DNA from: an uncultured Holophagaceae bacterium
GTDB taxonomy: Bacteria; Acidobacteriota; Holophagae; Holophagales; Holophagaceae
DNA length: 14,086 bases
Direction of reading: 5' to 3'
Assembly (NCBI GenBank): GCA_903876615.1
Contig: CAIRAS010000002.1
Span: 1 to 14,086, forward strand
Positions within the stretch are counted from its first letter, which is position 1. Every line of letters begins with the position of its first letter. The notes below the pieces were generated by a model. It was not told where the DNA came from, searched no databases, and saw nothing but the letters and a program-made list of their open reading frames with translations. Positions 1-6,262 of the stretch are shown here, in pieces. A program made the position numbers and the translations under genes.

Positions 1-208
1 AGAAAAGCGTGGCCCCTCAGGTGGGGCCACCATGCCTGCAACCATTGGGGACTGCCACTCGTTCAGCACGGGTAGGATCCCGGGGGCGCCGGGGCTGCGC
101 TTCTTGGGACGCGACCCCGGCGCCCCCGGGATCCTACCCGTGCTGAACGAGTGGCAGTCCCCAATGGTTGCAGGCATGGTGGCCCCACCTGAGGGGCCAC
201 GCTTTTCT
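1..208. repeat. Perfect 94-bp inverted repeat with 20-nt spacer
   Basis: Bases 1-94 are the exact reverse complement of 115-208 (94 of 94 when compared base by base), separated by a 20-nt spacer at 95-114. Three more pairs can form inside the spacer (97-99 with 110-112), leaving a loop of about 10 nt. Each arm also folds on itself: GTGGCCCC (9-16) pairs with GGGGCCAC (23-30). The repeat begins at the first base of the window, so the left arm may extend further out. No transposase or integrase gene lies near it inside the window. It sits downstream of the 3' end of elbB. Possible explanations are a mobile or MITE-like palindrome, a long structured RNA, or an inverted-join assembly artefact at a contig end. 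Confidence 0.95.
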
Positions 209-335
209 TGGTGCCCTTGGTGTCTTGGTGGTGATCAGTTCCGGTCTGGCGGGGTGTATTTACAGGGAGAGCACAAAGGGGCACAAAGAAAAGCAACAGC
301 AGTTCCTCTGCTTTTCTTCGCACCTTCGCGTCCTC
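208..335. repeat. Degenerate TTGGTG / CACAAAG short-repeat tract
   Basis: TTGGTG occurs at 208-213, 217-222 and 225-230, and GCACAAAG occurs at 271-278 and 281-288. The tract 201-216 is a 15-of-16 inverted match to 279-294. Further on, CTTCGCACCTTCGCG-type sequence follows at 316-330. Motifs of this style (variants of CTTTGTG or CTTCGCG) are commonly seen as dispersed non-coding repeats in many GC-rich genomes; linking this copy to such a family is inference from memory. No open reading frame with plausible coding character was seen here. Confidence 0.6.
286..318. repeat. 10-bp perfect hairpin (AAGAAAAGCA stem)
   Basis: AAGAAAAGCA at 286-295 pairs perfectly with TGCTTTTCTT at 309-318 around a 13-nt loop. 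The same end motif borders the large palindrome upstream (AGAAAAGC at 1-8 and GCTTTTCTT at 201-209). The stem is A/T rich on both sides. It could end transcripts arriving from elbB on the minus strand, but no clean downstream T run proves this. Confidence 0.75.
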
Positions 336-338
336 TCG

Positions 339-357
339 GTATCGGCTGCGCCGATAC
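339..357. repeat. 8-bp perfect hairpin downstream of elbB
   Basis: GTATCGGC (339-346) and GCCGATAC (350-357) form a perfect 8-bp stem with a TGC loop. It lies about 50 bp beyond the elbB stop codon. There is no T run on either side, so it is not a textbook intrinsic terminator. It may protect the elbB 3' end or be part of the adjacent repeat tract. Confidence 0.6.
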
Positions 358-407
358 GCAAGACAGACTGAACTATCGCGTTGGATGTGTGGATCGTTTC
401 TGAAGCT

Positions 408-1085
408 CTACGCCCGCTTCAGCACTTCGGCGATGCAGCGCTCGATGCCGACCCAGACGTCGCTGAGGCGGGCGTCGTCGAACATGTAGGCGGCGGTGGT
501 GACCAGCTTGTTCGCTTCGTCGATGACGACCTCGCGGGCGCTGGGGGTGTCGCGGTGGTGCTGGCCCAGTTGGGTCACGGCGGCGGCGCAACCGGCGTCG
601 TTGCCCAGGGTCAGCTCCGTGGAGGTCCTACCCGCGAGGGTCAGGGCCACCAGGGCCGGTGCGATGCAGATGGCGCCCACGGGCTTCTTGGCGTCGAAGA
701 AGCCGCGCACAAAGGCGGCCACGTCAGGGCGCACGTCGCCCTCGGCGCCCTTGAAGGCGAAGGTGCAGTGGTTCTTGGCCACGCCGAAGCCCCCGGGCAT
801 CACCAGGGCGTCGTAGTCCGCGACCTTGGCCTGGGCCAGGTCCAGGCACTGACCCACCCGGGCGATGCGGCTGGACTCCTCCAGGATGTTGCGGGCGGCG
901 CCAGGCTCGGGCTGGCCCGTGACGTGGTTGACCACATGGAACTGGTCGGCGTTGGGGGCGATGCACTGGAAGGCCGCGCCGTGCTGGTCCAGGGCCAGCA
1001 GGGTGAGCACCGCCTCGCGCACTTCCGCGCCATCCAGGTGGCCGCAGCCGGCCAGCAGCACCGCGACCTTGAGCGTCTTCGCCAT
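408..1085 (-). CDS. elbB: ElbB-type DJ-1/PfpI superfamily protein (glyoxalase III-like)
   Basis: This 225-aa protein aligns from memory along its whole length with E. coli ElbB, a DJ-1/PfpI-superfamily protein historically named for isoprenoid biosynthesis and later reported to have glyoxalase activity. Visible signatures are GCGHLDGAEV (13-22), AVLTLLA near residue 25, NHVTG (53-57), PGGFGVAKN (97-105) and the nucleophile-elbow cysteine Cys140 in ICIAPAL. VVIDEANKLVTTAAYM near 186-201 is also characteristic. Length matches the family (about 217-225 aa). The ATG is preceded by AAGGAGG (bases 1091-1097 on the minus strand) with a 5-nt spacer, which fixes the start. It is transcribed alone and divergently from the aminotransferase. 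A cytoplasmic location is expected since no signal or membrane segment is seen. The physiological substrate is not certain for this family. Confidence 0.93.
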   Translation of the reverse strand: MAKTLKVAVLLAGCGHLDGAEVREAVLTLLALDQHGAAFQCIAPNADQFHVVNHVTGQPEPGAARNILEESSRIARVGQCLDLAQAKVADYDALVMPGGFGVAKNHCTFAFKGAEGDVRPDVAAFVRGFFDAKKPVGAICIAPALVALTLAGRTSTELTLGNDAGCAAAVTQLGQHHRDTPSAREVVIDEANKLVTTAAYMFDDARLSDVWVGIERCIAEVLKRA

Positions 1086-1161
1086 GGGAGCCTCCTTGAG
1101 GGGTCGGCCCCATTATGGCCCGACCGGGAAGCTGGTGCCGGAACTCGTCTACCCTGGACCC
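1086..1161. promoter_or_regulatory. Divergent intergenic region with possible elbB -10 and imperfect inverted repeat
   Basis: This 76-bp gap must hold the start signals of both divergent genes. On the minus strand it carries CATAAT (bases 1112-1117), a 5-of-6 match to a sigma-70 -10 box placed about 27 nt before the elbB ATG; no good -35 is seen. GGTCGG (1102-1107) and CCGACC (1120-1125) form an imperfect inverted repeat centred on the same spot, a possible operator. The plus side shows no clear Shine-Dalgarno for the aminotransferase. Confidence 0.35.
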
Positions 1162-2319
1162 ATGCACCTCTCCTCCCGTCTTCCGCAGGGCCTCGAGCCC
1201 AACGCCCTGTCCGCGGCCCTGGCCCGGCGACGCGCGGCGGGTCAATCGGTGCTTGACCTCACCGTCTCGAACCCCACCCGCTGCGGCTTCACCTATCCCG
1301 AGGCGGCGATCCGGGCGGCCCTGGCGCAGCCCGCGGTGCTGGCCTATGATCCCGATCCCTGCGGCACCCGCTCCGCCCGGGAGGCCGTGGCGTCGCACCA
1401 CGGCCAGGGGCTGCGGGCGGAGGACCTGCTGCTTACGGCCTCCACCAGCGAGGGCTATGGGCTGCTCTTCAAGCTGCTGGGCAACCCCGGGGACGAGGTG
1501 CTGGTGCCCAGCCCCGCCTATCCCCTGTTCCACTGGCTGGCCCGGCTCGAAGGCCTGGTGGCCCGGCCGGTGCAGTCCTACTTCCACGAGCGCTGGCACC
1601 TGGACCTCGACGCCCTGGAGGCCGCAGCCGGTACGCGCACCCGCGCCGTGGTGGTGGTGAACCCCAACAACCCCACGGGCCACTTCCTGTCCCGGGTCGA
1701 GTGGGATGGCCTCACGGCCCTCTGCGCCCGCCGGGGCCTGGCCCTGCTGGTGGACGAGGTCTTCGCGGACTACACCCTGGAGCCGCCCGAGGACCGCCTG
1801 GCCACAGCCCTGGCCGACCCGGCGCCGCCCTGCCCAGTCTTCCTGCTGTCGGGCCTCAGCAAGGTGGCCGCCCTGCCGCAGCTCAAGCTCGGCTGGATCG
1901 CCGTGCGGGGGCCTGGTGCCGCCGAGCACCTGGAGGCCCTGGCCTTCCTGGCGGACCAGTACCTGTCGGTGTCCGCCCCGGTGCAGGCAGCGGCAGGCAC
2001 GTTGCTGGCCCTGGCGCCGGAGCTGCGGGCGCAGGTGCAGGCCCGGCTCCGGGCCAACCTCGCCAGCCTGGACGCGGCCCTGGCCGACCACCCCCACCTG
2101 GGACGCCTGCCCGTGGAGGGGGGCTGGTCCGTGCTGCTGCGCCGCCCTGCCGTGGACGCGGACGAGGCCTGCGCCCTGCGGCTGCTGGAAAGCACCGGCA
2201 CCCTGGTGCATCCCGGCTCCTTCTTCGACCTGCCGGGGGATGGCCACCTGGTGCTGAGCCTGCTGACGGCTGAGGCTGAGTTCCGCGCCGGCCTGCGCCA
2301 GATCTTCCCCCTGCTCTAA
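1162..2319 (+). CDS. PLP-dependent aminotransferase, class I/II fold
   Basis: A 385-aa fold-type I aminotransferase. The chosen ATG gives the usual N-terminus (SSRLPQGLEPNALSAAL) and full family length. The frame stays open upstream, but codons before this ATG overlap the intergenic region and elbB. A GTG at 1135 is the main alternative; neither start has a strong ribosome site. Visible landmarks are SNPT (36-39), the aromatic Y119 of SPAYPLFHW, NPNNPTG (167-173), DEVFADY (198-204) and the Schiff-base lysine K234 in SGLSKVAALPQLKLGW. The usual C-terminal carboxylate-binding arginine (normally in an xRxSL-type strand) seems to be replaced, since the matching stretch reads HLVLSLL (362-368). 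Its substrate therefore cannot be called. It is cytoplasmic. Only 26 bp separate it from the DUF4178 gene, so co-transcription is possible. Confidence 0.9.
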   Translation: MHLSSRLPQGLEPNALSAALARRRAAGQSVLDLTVSNPTRCGFTYPEAAIRAALAQPAVLAYDPDPCGTRSAREAVASHHGQGLRAEDLLLTASTSEGYGLLFKLLGNPGDEVLVPSPAYPLFHWLARLEGLVARPVQSYFHERWHLDLDALEAAAGTRTRAVVVVNPNNPTGHFLSRVEWDGLTALCARRGLALLVDEVFADYTLEPPEDRLATALADPAPPCPVFLLSGLSKVAALPQLKLGWIAVRGPGAAEHLEALAFLADQYLSVSAPVQAAAGTLLALAPELRAQVQARLRANLASLDAALADHPHLGRLPVEGGWSVLLRRPAVDADEACALRLLESTGTLVHPGSFFDLPGDGHLVLSLLTAEAEFRAGLRQIFPLL

Positions 2320-2345
2320 GGAACCTGCATAATCACGGCATTCCT
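2320..2345 (+). promoter_or_regulatory. Short spacer with possible -10 element before DUF4178 gene
   Basis: The 26-bp spacer contains CATAAT (2328-2333), a 5-of-6 match to a -10 box, ending 12 nt before the ATG at 2346. No convincing -35 stands at the right distance. A promoter here would yield a transcript that is almost leaderless, which would agree with the absence of a well-placed Shine-Dalgarno. The AAGGA at 2318-2322 is too far from the ATG to serve as one. Confidence 0.25.
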
Positions 2346-4349
2346 ATGACCACTCTCGCCTCCTGTCCCAGCTGCGGTGCCGCCCTGAACTTCCGGCCGG
2401 GCACCATGGTGACGGTCTGCCCTTACTGCAAGGCCCTGGCGGCGCGGCGGGACCGCAATCCGGAGCTGCTGGGCAAGGTCGCGGACCTGGTGGACACGGG
2501 CTCGCCCCTGGGGCTCGGCGCCTCCGGGACCCACGCGGGCCGCGCCTTCACGCTGGCGGGTCGGGTCCAGCTGAAGCATGCCCTGGGCGGCGTCTGGGAC
2601 GAGTGGTATCTGGCCCTGGATGACGGCCGCTGGGGCTGGCTGGCGGAGGCCCAGGGCCGCTTCTACCTGACCTTCACCCAGCAGCCCCACGGCACCCTGC
2701 CCCCCGTGGACGCGCTGCAGCCGGGCGGTCCGGCGGACCTGGGGCCCGACGGCCTCTGGACCGTGGGCGAGGTCAGCCAGGCCACCTTCCACAGCGCCGA
2801 GGGCGAGATCCCCTGGGCCGTGGACCCGGGCGCCACCTACCGCTTCGCGGACCTCTCCGGCCGCAACGGCGCCTTCGCCACCCTGGACTACAGCGAGGAG
2901 CCGCCGCTGTTCTTCCTGGGCCGCGAGACGCCCCTGGCGGAGCTGGGCATCCGGGGGGGACTTCGCAAGCCGGCCAAGGTGGGCGTCCAGGGCCTCGGCT
3001 GTCCCCACTGTGGCGGGACCCTGGCCCTGCACGCCCCGGACCAGACCCAGCGCGTGGGCTGCCCCAGCTGCGGCAGCCTGCTCTCGGCGGCGGACGGCAA
3101 GCTGGCCTTCCTCAAGAGCCTGAAGCAGCCCCGCCAGGATGTGGTGATCCCCCTGGGCGCTGAGGGCACCCTGCAGGGTGAGCGCGTCACCTGCATCGGC
3201 CAGCTGCGCCGCAGCTGCAGCATCGACGACACCGACTACCCCTGGAACGAGTACCTGCTGCTGGACAGCCAGCACGGCTTTCGCTGGCTGGTGCAGAGCG
3301 ACGGCCACTGGAGCCTGGCCACGGCGGTGGCGCCGGGCGAAGTGCCCGCGGTGCGGGACGGCCAGAAGAACCTGAGCGCCCTGGGCGCGAGCTGGCGCCG
3401 CTTCCAGGATGTGACAGCCGTGGTCGAGGGCGTCTGGGGCGAGTTCTACTGGGCCGTGGAGCAGGGCGAGCGGGTGGAGGTGGCCGAGTTCGTGGCGCCA
3501 CCCCGCAGCCTCAGCTGCGAGCGGCAGGCGCACAAGGGCGGCGGCGAAGTGAACTGGAGCCTGTCCACCTACCTGGAGCCCGAGACCGTCTGGAGCGCCT
3601 TCAAGCTCGAGGGCGCCCCCCCCGCGCCCCAGGGCATCGCCTCCTTCCAGCCCAACCCCCACAAGGCGACCCTGGCGAAGGGCGCCCTCTGGCTGGTGGG
3701 GGCGCTGGGGCTGCTGCTGGCGCTGGTGCTGGCGGAGTCCATGACGCACCGCAACGTCGAGCTGTTCCACCAGAGGCTGGACCTTTTTGAGCTGGCGCGC
3801 ATCGACCCCACCTCCGCCGCGGCGCCGGACCGGCGCATCCCCGCCAAGCGGCCCGCGCCGGGCGTCCAGCCCGCCACCGAGCCCCAGGAGCCCGTCTACT
3901 TCTCGGGCCCCATCGAGATCAAGAACGGCTTCCAGAACCTGGCCCTCACCCTGGAAGCTCCCGTGAACAATGCCTGGATCTCCCTGGAAGGCGCCCTGGT
4001 GAGCGAGACCACGGGCGTGGCCGAGCTCTTCCTGGTGGAGTCCAGCTTCTACCACGGCGTGGATGGCGGCGAGTCCTGGGCCGAGGGTGCCCAGGGCGAG
4101 ACGGTCTACCTCAGCGCCGTGCCCGCGGGCACCTACGTGCTGCGCCTCGCCCCCACCTGGGACGGCCGGGTGCCGCCCGTGCGGGCCATCGACGTGCGGC
4201 TGCGCCAGGGCGTCCTGCGCTGGCTCTATCCGGGCCTGGCGCTGCTGGCCATCCTCATCGTGCCGCTGCTCCTGGTGCTCCGCATGACGGCCTTTGAGAC
4301 CTGGCGCTGGCAGGAAAGCATGTATTCATCCAAGACCGGAGGCGGCTGA
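2346..4349 (+). CDS. Zinc-ribbon / double DUF4178 membrane protein
   Basis: A 667-aa protein built from a duplicated unit: a zinc ribbon (C7, C10, C25, C28) and a DUF4178 domain (about 56-195), then a second zinc ribbon (C219, C222, C239, C242) and a second DUF4178 domain (about 270-410). Each DUF4178 copy shows the family pattern of WDEWYLALDD or WNEYLLLD followed by a WL(V/A)xxxGxxxL strand. A membrane segment follows at 446-464. Then comes a region rich in alternating polar and hydrophobic residues (about 515-620) that looks like a beta-sandwich outside the membrane, and a second membrane segment (627-646) with a short tail. DUF4178 has no established biochemical function; the family recurs next to DUF350 and aminopropyltransferase-like genes, as here. 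Its stop overlaps the next start (TGATG). It is probably a membrane-anchored scaffold or sensor, but that is inference. Confidence 0.88.
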   Translation: MTTLASCPSCGAALNFRPGTMVTVCPYCKALAARRDRNPELLGKVADLVDTGSPLGLGASGTHAGRAFTLAGRVQLKHALGGVWDEWYLALDDGRWGWLAEAQGRFYLTFTQQPHGTLPPVDALQPGGPADLGPDGLWTVGEVSQATFHSAEGEIPWAVDPGATYRFADLSGRNGAFATLDYSEEPPLFFLGRETPLAELGIRGGLRKPAKVGVQGLGCPHCGGTLALHAPDQTQRVGCPSCGSLLSAADGKLAFLKSLKQPRQDVVIPLGAEGTLQGERVTCIGQLRRSCSIDDTDYPWNEYLLLDSQHGFRWLVQSDGHWSLATAVAPGEVPAVRDGQKNLSALGASWRRFQDVTAVVEGVWGEFYWAVEQGERVEVAEFVAPPRSLSCERQAHKGGGEVNWSLSTYLEPETVWSAFKLEGAPPAPQGIASFQPNPHKATLAKGALWLVGALGLLLALVLAESMTHRNVELFHQRLDLFELARIDPTSAAAPDRRIPAKRPAPGVQPATEPQEPVYFSGPIEIKNGFQNLALTLEAPVNNAWISLEGALVSETTGVAELFLVESSFYHGVDGGESWAEGAQGETVYLSAVPAGTYVLRLAPTWDGRVPPVRAIDVRLRQGVLRWLYPGLALLAILIVPLLLVLRMTAFETWRWQESMYSSKTGGG

Positions 4350-4528
4350 TGCGGATTCTCTACCTGCTCTTCCTGGGCGGTGGCTTCAGCCTGCTGGTGG
4401 CCAACGGCTTTCTCGGCCGGGAGTTCTTCGGCAACCGCCGCCGCGCGGACCTGCCACCCAGCGTGCGCCAGACCCCCGGCGCCTACCGCACCTTCCTGCA
4501 CAACAACGGCTTCCACGGAGGTAAGTGA
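4349..4528 (+). CDS. Small (59-aa) single-membrane-segment operon protein, unrecognised
   Basis: This short reading frame fits exactly between its neighbours: its ATG overlaps the upstream TGA (TGATG) and its TGA overlaps the next ATG in the same way. A Shine-Dalgarno GGAGG (4338-4342) stands 6 nt before the ATG. The product starts with a hydrophobic segment (about residues 3-22) ending in GREFFGNRRRADLPPS, then a basic, proline-containing soluble tail finishing in a GFHGGK C-terminus. That pattern fits a membrane-anchored peptide or an uncleaved signal. I do not recognise a named family. The coupling at both ends and the full-strength ribosome site make it a real gene, likely a partner of the DUF4178/DUF350 proteins. 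Confidence 0.8.
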   Translation: MRILYLLFLGGGFSLLVANGFLGREFFGNRRRADLPPSVRQTPGAYRTFLHNNGFHGGK

Positions 4529-4746
4529 TGTTCACGAACCAACTGCTGCACCAGCTCCTCGTCGCCGCCGTCTTCTCCATCCTGGGCCTCGTGATCCTCG
4601 GCGCCGTCTGGCTGGTGCTCATCAAGGTCCTGCCCTTCTCGCTGCGCAAGGAGATGGAAGACGACCAGAACACCGCCCTGGGCATCGTCCTCGGCAGCCT
4701 CATCCTGGGGATCTCCATCATCATCGCCGCCGCGATCCATGGATGA
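4528..4746 (+). CDS. DUF350 family membrane protein (half-size unit)
   Basis: A 72-aa protein with two membrane segments (about 9-34 and 50-70). Between them is a charged loop, SLRKEMEDDQNTALGIVLG, which matches the DUF350 pattern of an acidic/Asn-rich turn leading into a glycine-rich helix. E. coli YjfL carries two such units; this is a single unit. The ATG at 4528 is favoured over the GTG one codon upstream because GGAGG (4517-4521) is 6 nt from it and because it gives a TGATG coupling with the 59-aa gene. DUF350 proteins accompany PspA-family, ATP-grasp and aminopropyltransferase-like genes in several lineages. Molecular function is unknown; a role within a membrane complex with its neighbours is inferred. 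Confidence 0.88.
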   Translation: MFTNQLLHQLLVAAVFSILGLVILGAVWLVLIKVLPFSLRKEMEDDQNTALGIVLGSLILGISIIIAAAIHG

Positions 4747-6262
4747 AGCAACCCAGCCCACGCTGAGAGCTCCTCTGCTGTTCCTCAGTGTGCTGCTCAT
4801 CGCGAGCTGTGGGCTGATCTATGAGCTGGTGGCGGGGACGCTGTCGAGCTACCTGCTGGGGGACTCGGTCACGCAGTTCTCCACGGTGATCGGGGTCTAC
4901 CTCAGCGCCATGGGGCTGGGTTCGTATCTCTCGAAGTTCCTCCAGCGCGGGCTGGCCCGGCGCTTCGTGGACCTGGAGCTGGCGGTGGCCCTGGTGGGCG
5001 GCTTCTCGGCGCCGATCCTGTTCCTGGCCTTCGCCCACACCCACGCCTTCCGGGTGGTGCTCTACGGCGTGGTGGCCTCGGTGGGCACCCTGGTGGGCCT
5101 GGAGATCCCCATCCTCATGCGGATCCTGAAGGACCAGATCCGCTTCAAGGACCTGGTGGCGGGCGTCCTCACCCTGGACTACATCGGCGCGCTGTTCGCG
5201 TCGCTGCTGTTCCCGCTGCTGTTCATGCCCAAGCTGGGCCTGGTGCGGACCAGCCTGCTCTTCGGTCTGCTGAACGCCGCTGTGGGGCTCTGGTCCACGC
5301 ACCTGCTGGTGACGCAGCTGGGACCCACGCGGATGCTCCGCCTGCGCTGCCTGGTGGTGATGGCCATCCTGGCCGTGGGGCTGGCCTTTGCCGGCAAGTT
5401 CACCCTGGCCGTGGAGGAGGAGATCTTCGCGGACGAGATCGTCTACGCCAAGGACAGCGAGTACCAGCGCATCGTTCTCACCCGGGGCCGGGGCAGCTTC
5501 CAGCTCTTCCTCAACGGCAACCTGCAGTTCTCCTCCGCGGACGAGTACCGCTACCACGAGGCCCTGGTGCATCCCGCCTTCAGCGTGAAGCCGGACGCTC
5601 GGCGGGTGCTGATCTGTGGCGGCGGCGACGGCCTCGCCGTGCGCGAGGTGCTGAAGCATCCGACGGTCCAGGAGGTCGTGCTGGTGGACCTGGATCCCGC
5701 CATGACCGACATGGCGCGGCGCCAGCCCATGGTGCGCACACTCAACGGCGCGGCCCTGGACGATCCCCGGGTGCGGGTGGTGAACGCGGATGCCATGGTC
5801 TGGCTCCAGGAGACTGCCGTGGCCCCCTTCGACCTGGCCCTGGTGGACTTTCCGGATCCCAATACCTACGCCCTCGGCAAGCTCTACACCGCGCGCTTCT
5901 ACCGCCTGCTGCAGCGGCGCCTCACTGCGGACGCCATCATCGCCGTGCAGAGCACCTCGCCCCTCATGGCCCGGGAGTCCTTCTGGTGCATCACCGCCAC
6001 CATGGAGTCCGCGGGCCTCAAGGTGCGGCCCTATCACCTGGCGGTGCCCTCCTTTGGCGTGTGGGGCTTCGCGCTGGCCTCGAAGCGCGACTTCGCGGTG
6101 CCGACCCGGGTGCTGCCGGGCCTGCGCCACCTATCCGACGAAGCCACCGCCGCCATGTTCGCCTTCCCCAAGGACATGGACCGGGTGCCCGTGGAGGTGA
6201 ACCGCCTGGACAACCAGGTGCTGGTGCACCTCTACGCCCGGGAGTGGAGACGCTGGTCGTGA
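4739..6262 (+). CDS. Membrane-embedded spermidine synthase-like (aminopropyltransferase fold) protein
   Basis: A 507-aa protein whose first 220 residues form about seven membrane segments (near 11-33, 46-66, 79-99, 103-128, 140-162, 165-190 and 200-220) and whose remainder is a spermidine synthase-type Rossmann domain. Family marks are EYQRIVL (241-247), the LNGNLQFSSADEYRYHEALVHP block (257-279), the nucleotide-binding GGGDG (294-298), VDLDP (316-320) and VDFPDP (369-374) in the position of the aminopropyltransferase DS(T/D)DP motif. The paired aspartates D370 and D373 are retained. It should act on decarboxylated S-adenosylmethionine and an amine, but membrane-fused members are mostly untested. 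Translation is coupled: the ATG overlaps the DUF350 stop by 8 nt and no Shine-Dalgarno is seen. It overlaps the next gene by 4 nt. Confidence 0.88.
   Translation: MDEATQPTLRAPLLFLSVLLIASCGLIYELVAGTLSSYLLGDSVTQFSTVIGVYLSAMGLGSYLSKFLQRGLARRFVDLELAVALVGGFSAPILFLAFAHTHAFRVVLYGVVASVGTLVGLEIPILMRILKDQIRFKDLVAGVLTLDYIGALFASLLFPLLFMPKLGLVRTSLLFGLLNAAVGLWSTHLLVTQLGPTRMLRLRCLVVMAILAVGLAFAGKFTLAVEEEIFADEIVYAKDSEYQRIVLTRGRGSFQLFLNGNLQFSSADEYRYHEALVHPAFSVKPDARRVLICGGGDGLAVREVLKHPTVQEVVLVDLDPAMTDMARRQPMVRTLNGAALDDPRVRVVNADAMVWLQETAVAPFDLALVDFPDPNTYALGKLYTARFYRLLQRRLTADAIIAVQSTSPLMARESFWCITATMESAGLKVRPYHLAVPSFGVWGFALASKRDFAVPTRVLPGLRHLSDEATAAMFAFPKDMDRVPVEVNRLDNQVLVHLYAREWRRWS

Noticed and set aside
32..403. 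Plus-strand open frame of 123 codons across the palindrome
   Set aside because: It reads through both palindrome arms and the repeat tract, has no ribosome site and no recognisable domain. An open frame across a palindrome is expected by chance.
1..407. CRISPR array
   Set aside because: The repeats are inverted or degenerate and short, with no regular repeat-spacer period and no cas gene nearby.
865..1161. N-terminal extension of the aminotransferase by 99 codons
   Set aside because: It overlaps elbB on the other strand and adds low-complexity sequence not seen in the family. The ATG at 1162 gives the usual N-terminus.
2316..4055. Long minus-strand open frame opposite the DUF4178 gene (579 codons)
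   Set aside because: It mirrors a gene with clear zinc ribbons and DUF4178 motifs. Its His/Gly/Arg-rich composition is typical of the antisense frame in GC-rich DNA.
4739..6262. Plain SpeE spermidine synthase
   Set aside because: A seven-segment membrane part is fused at the N-terminus and the DSxDP-type motif is altered, so a specific speE name is not justified.
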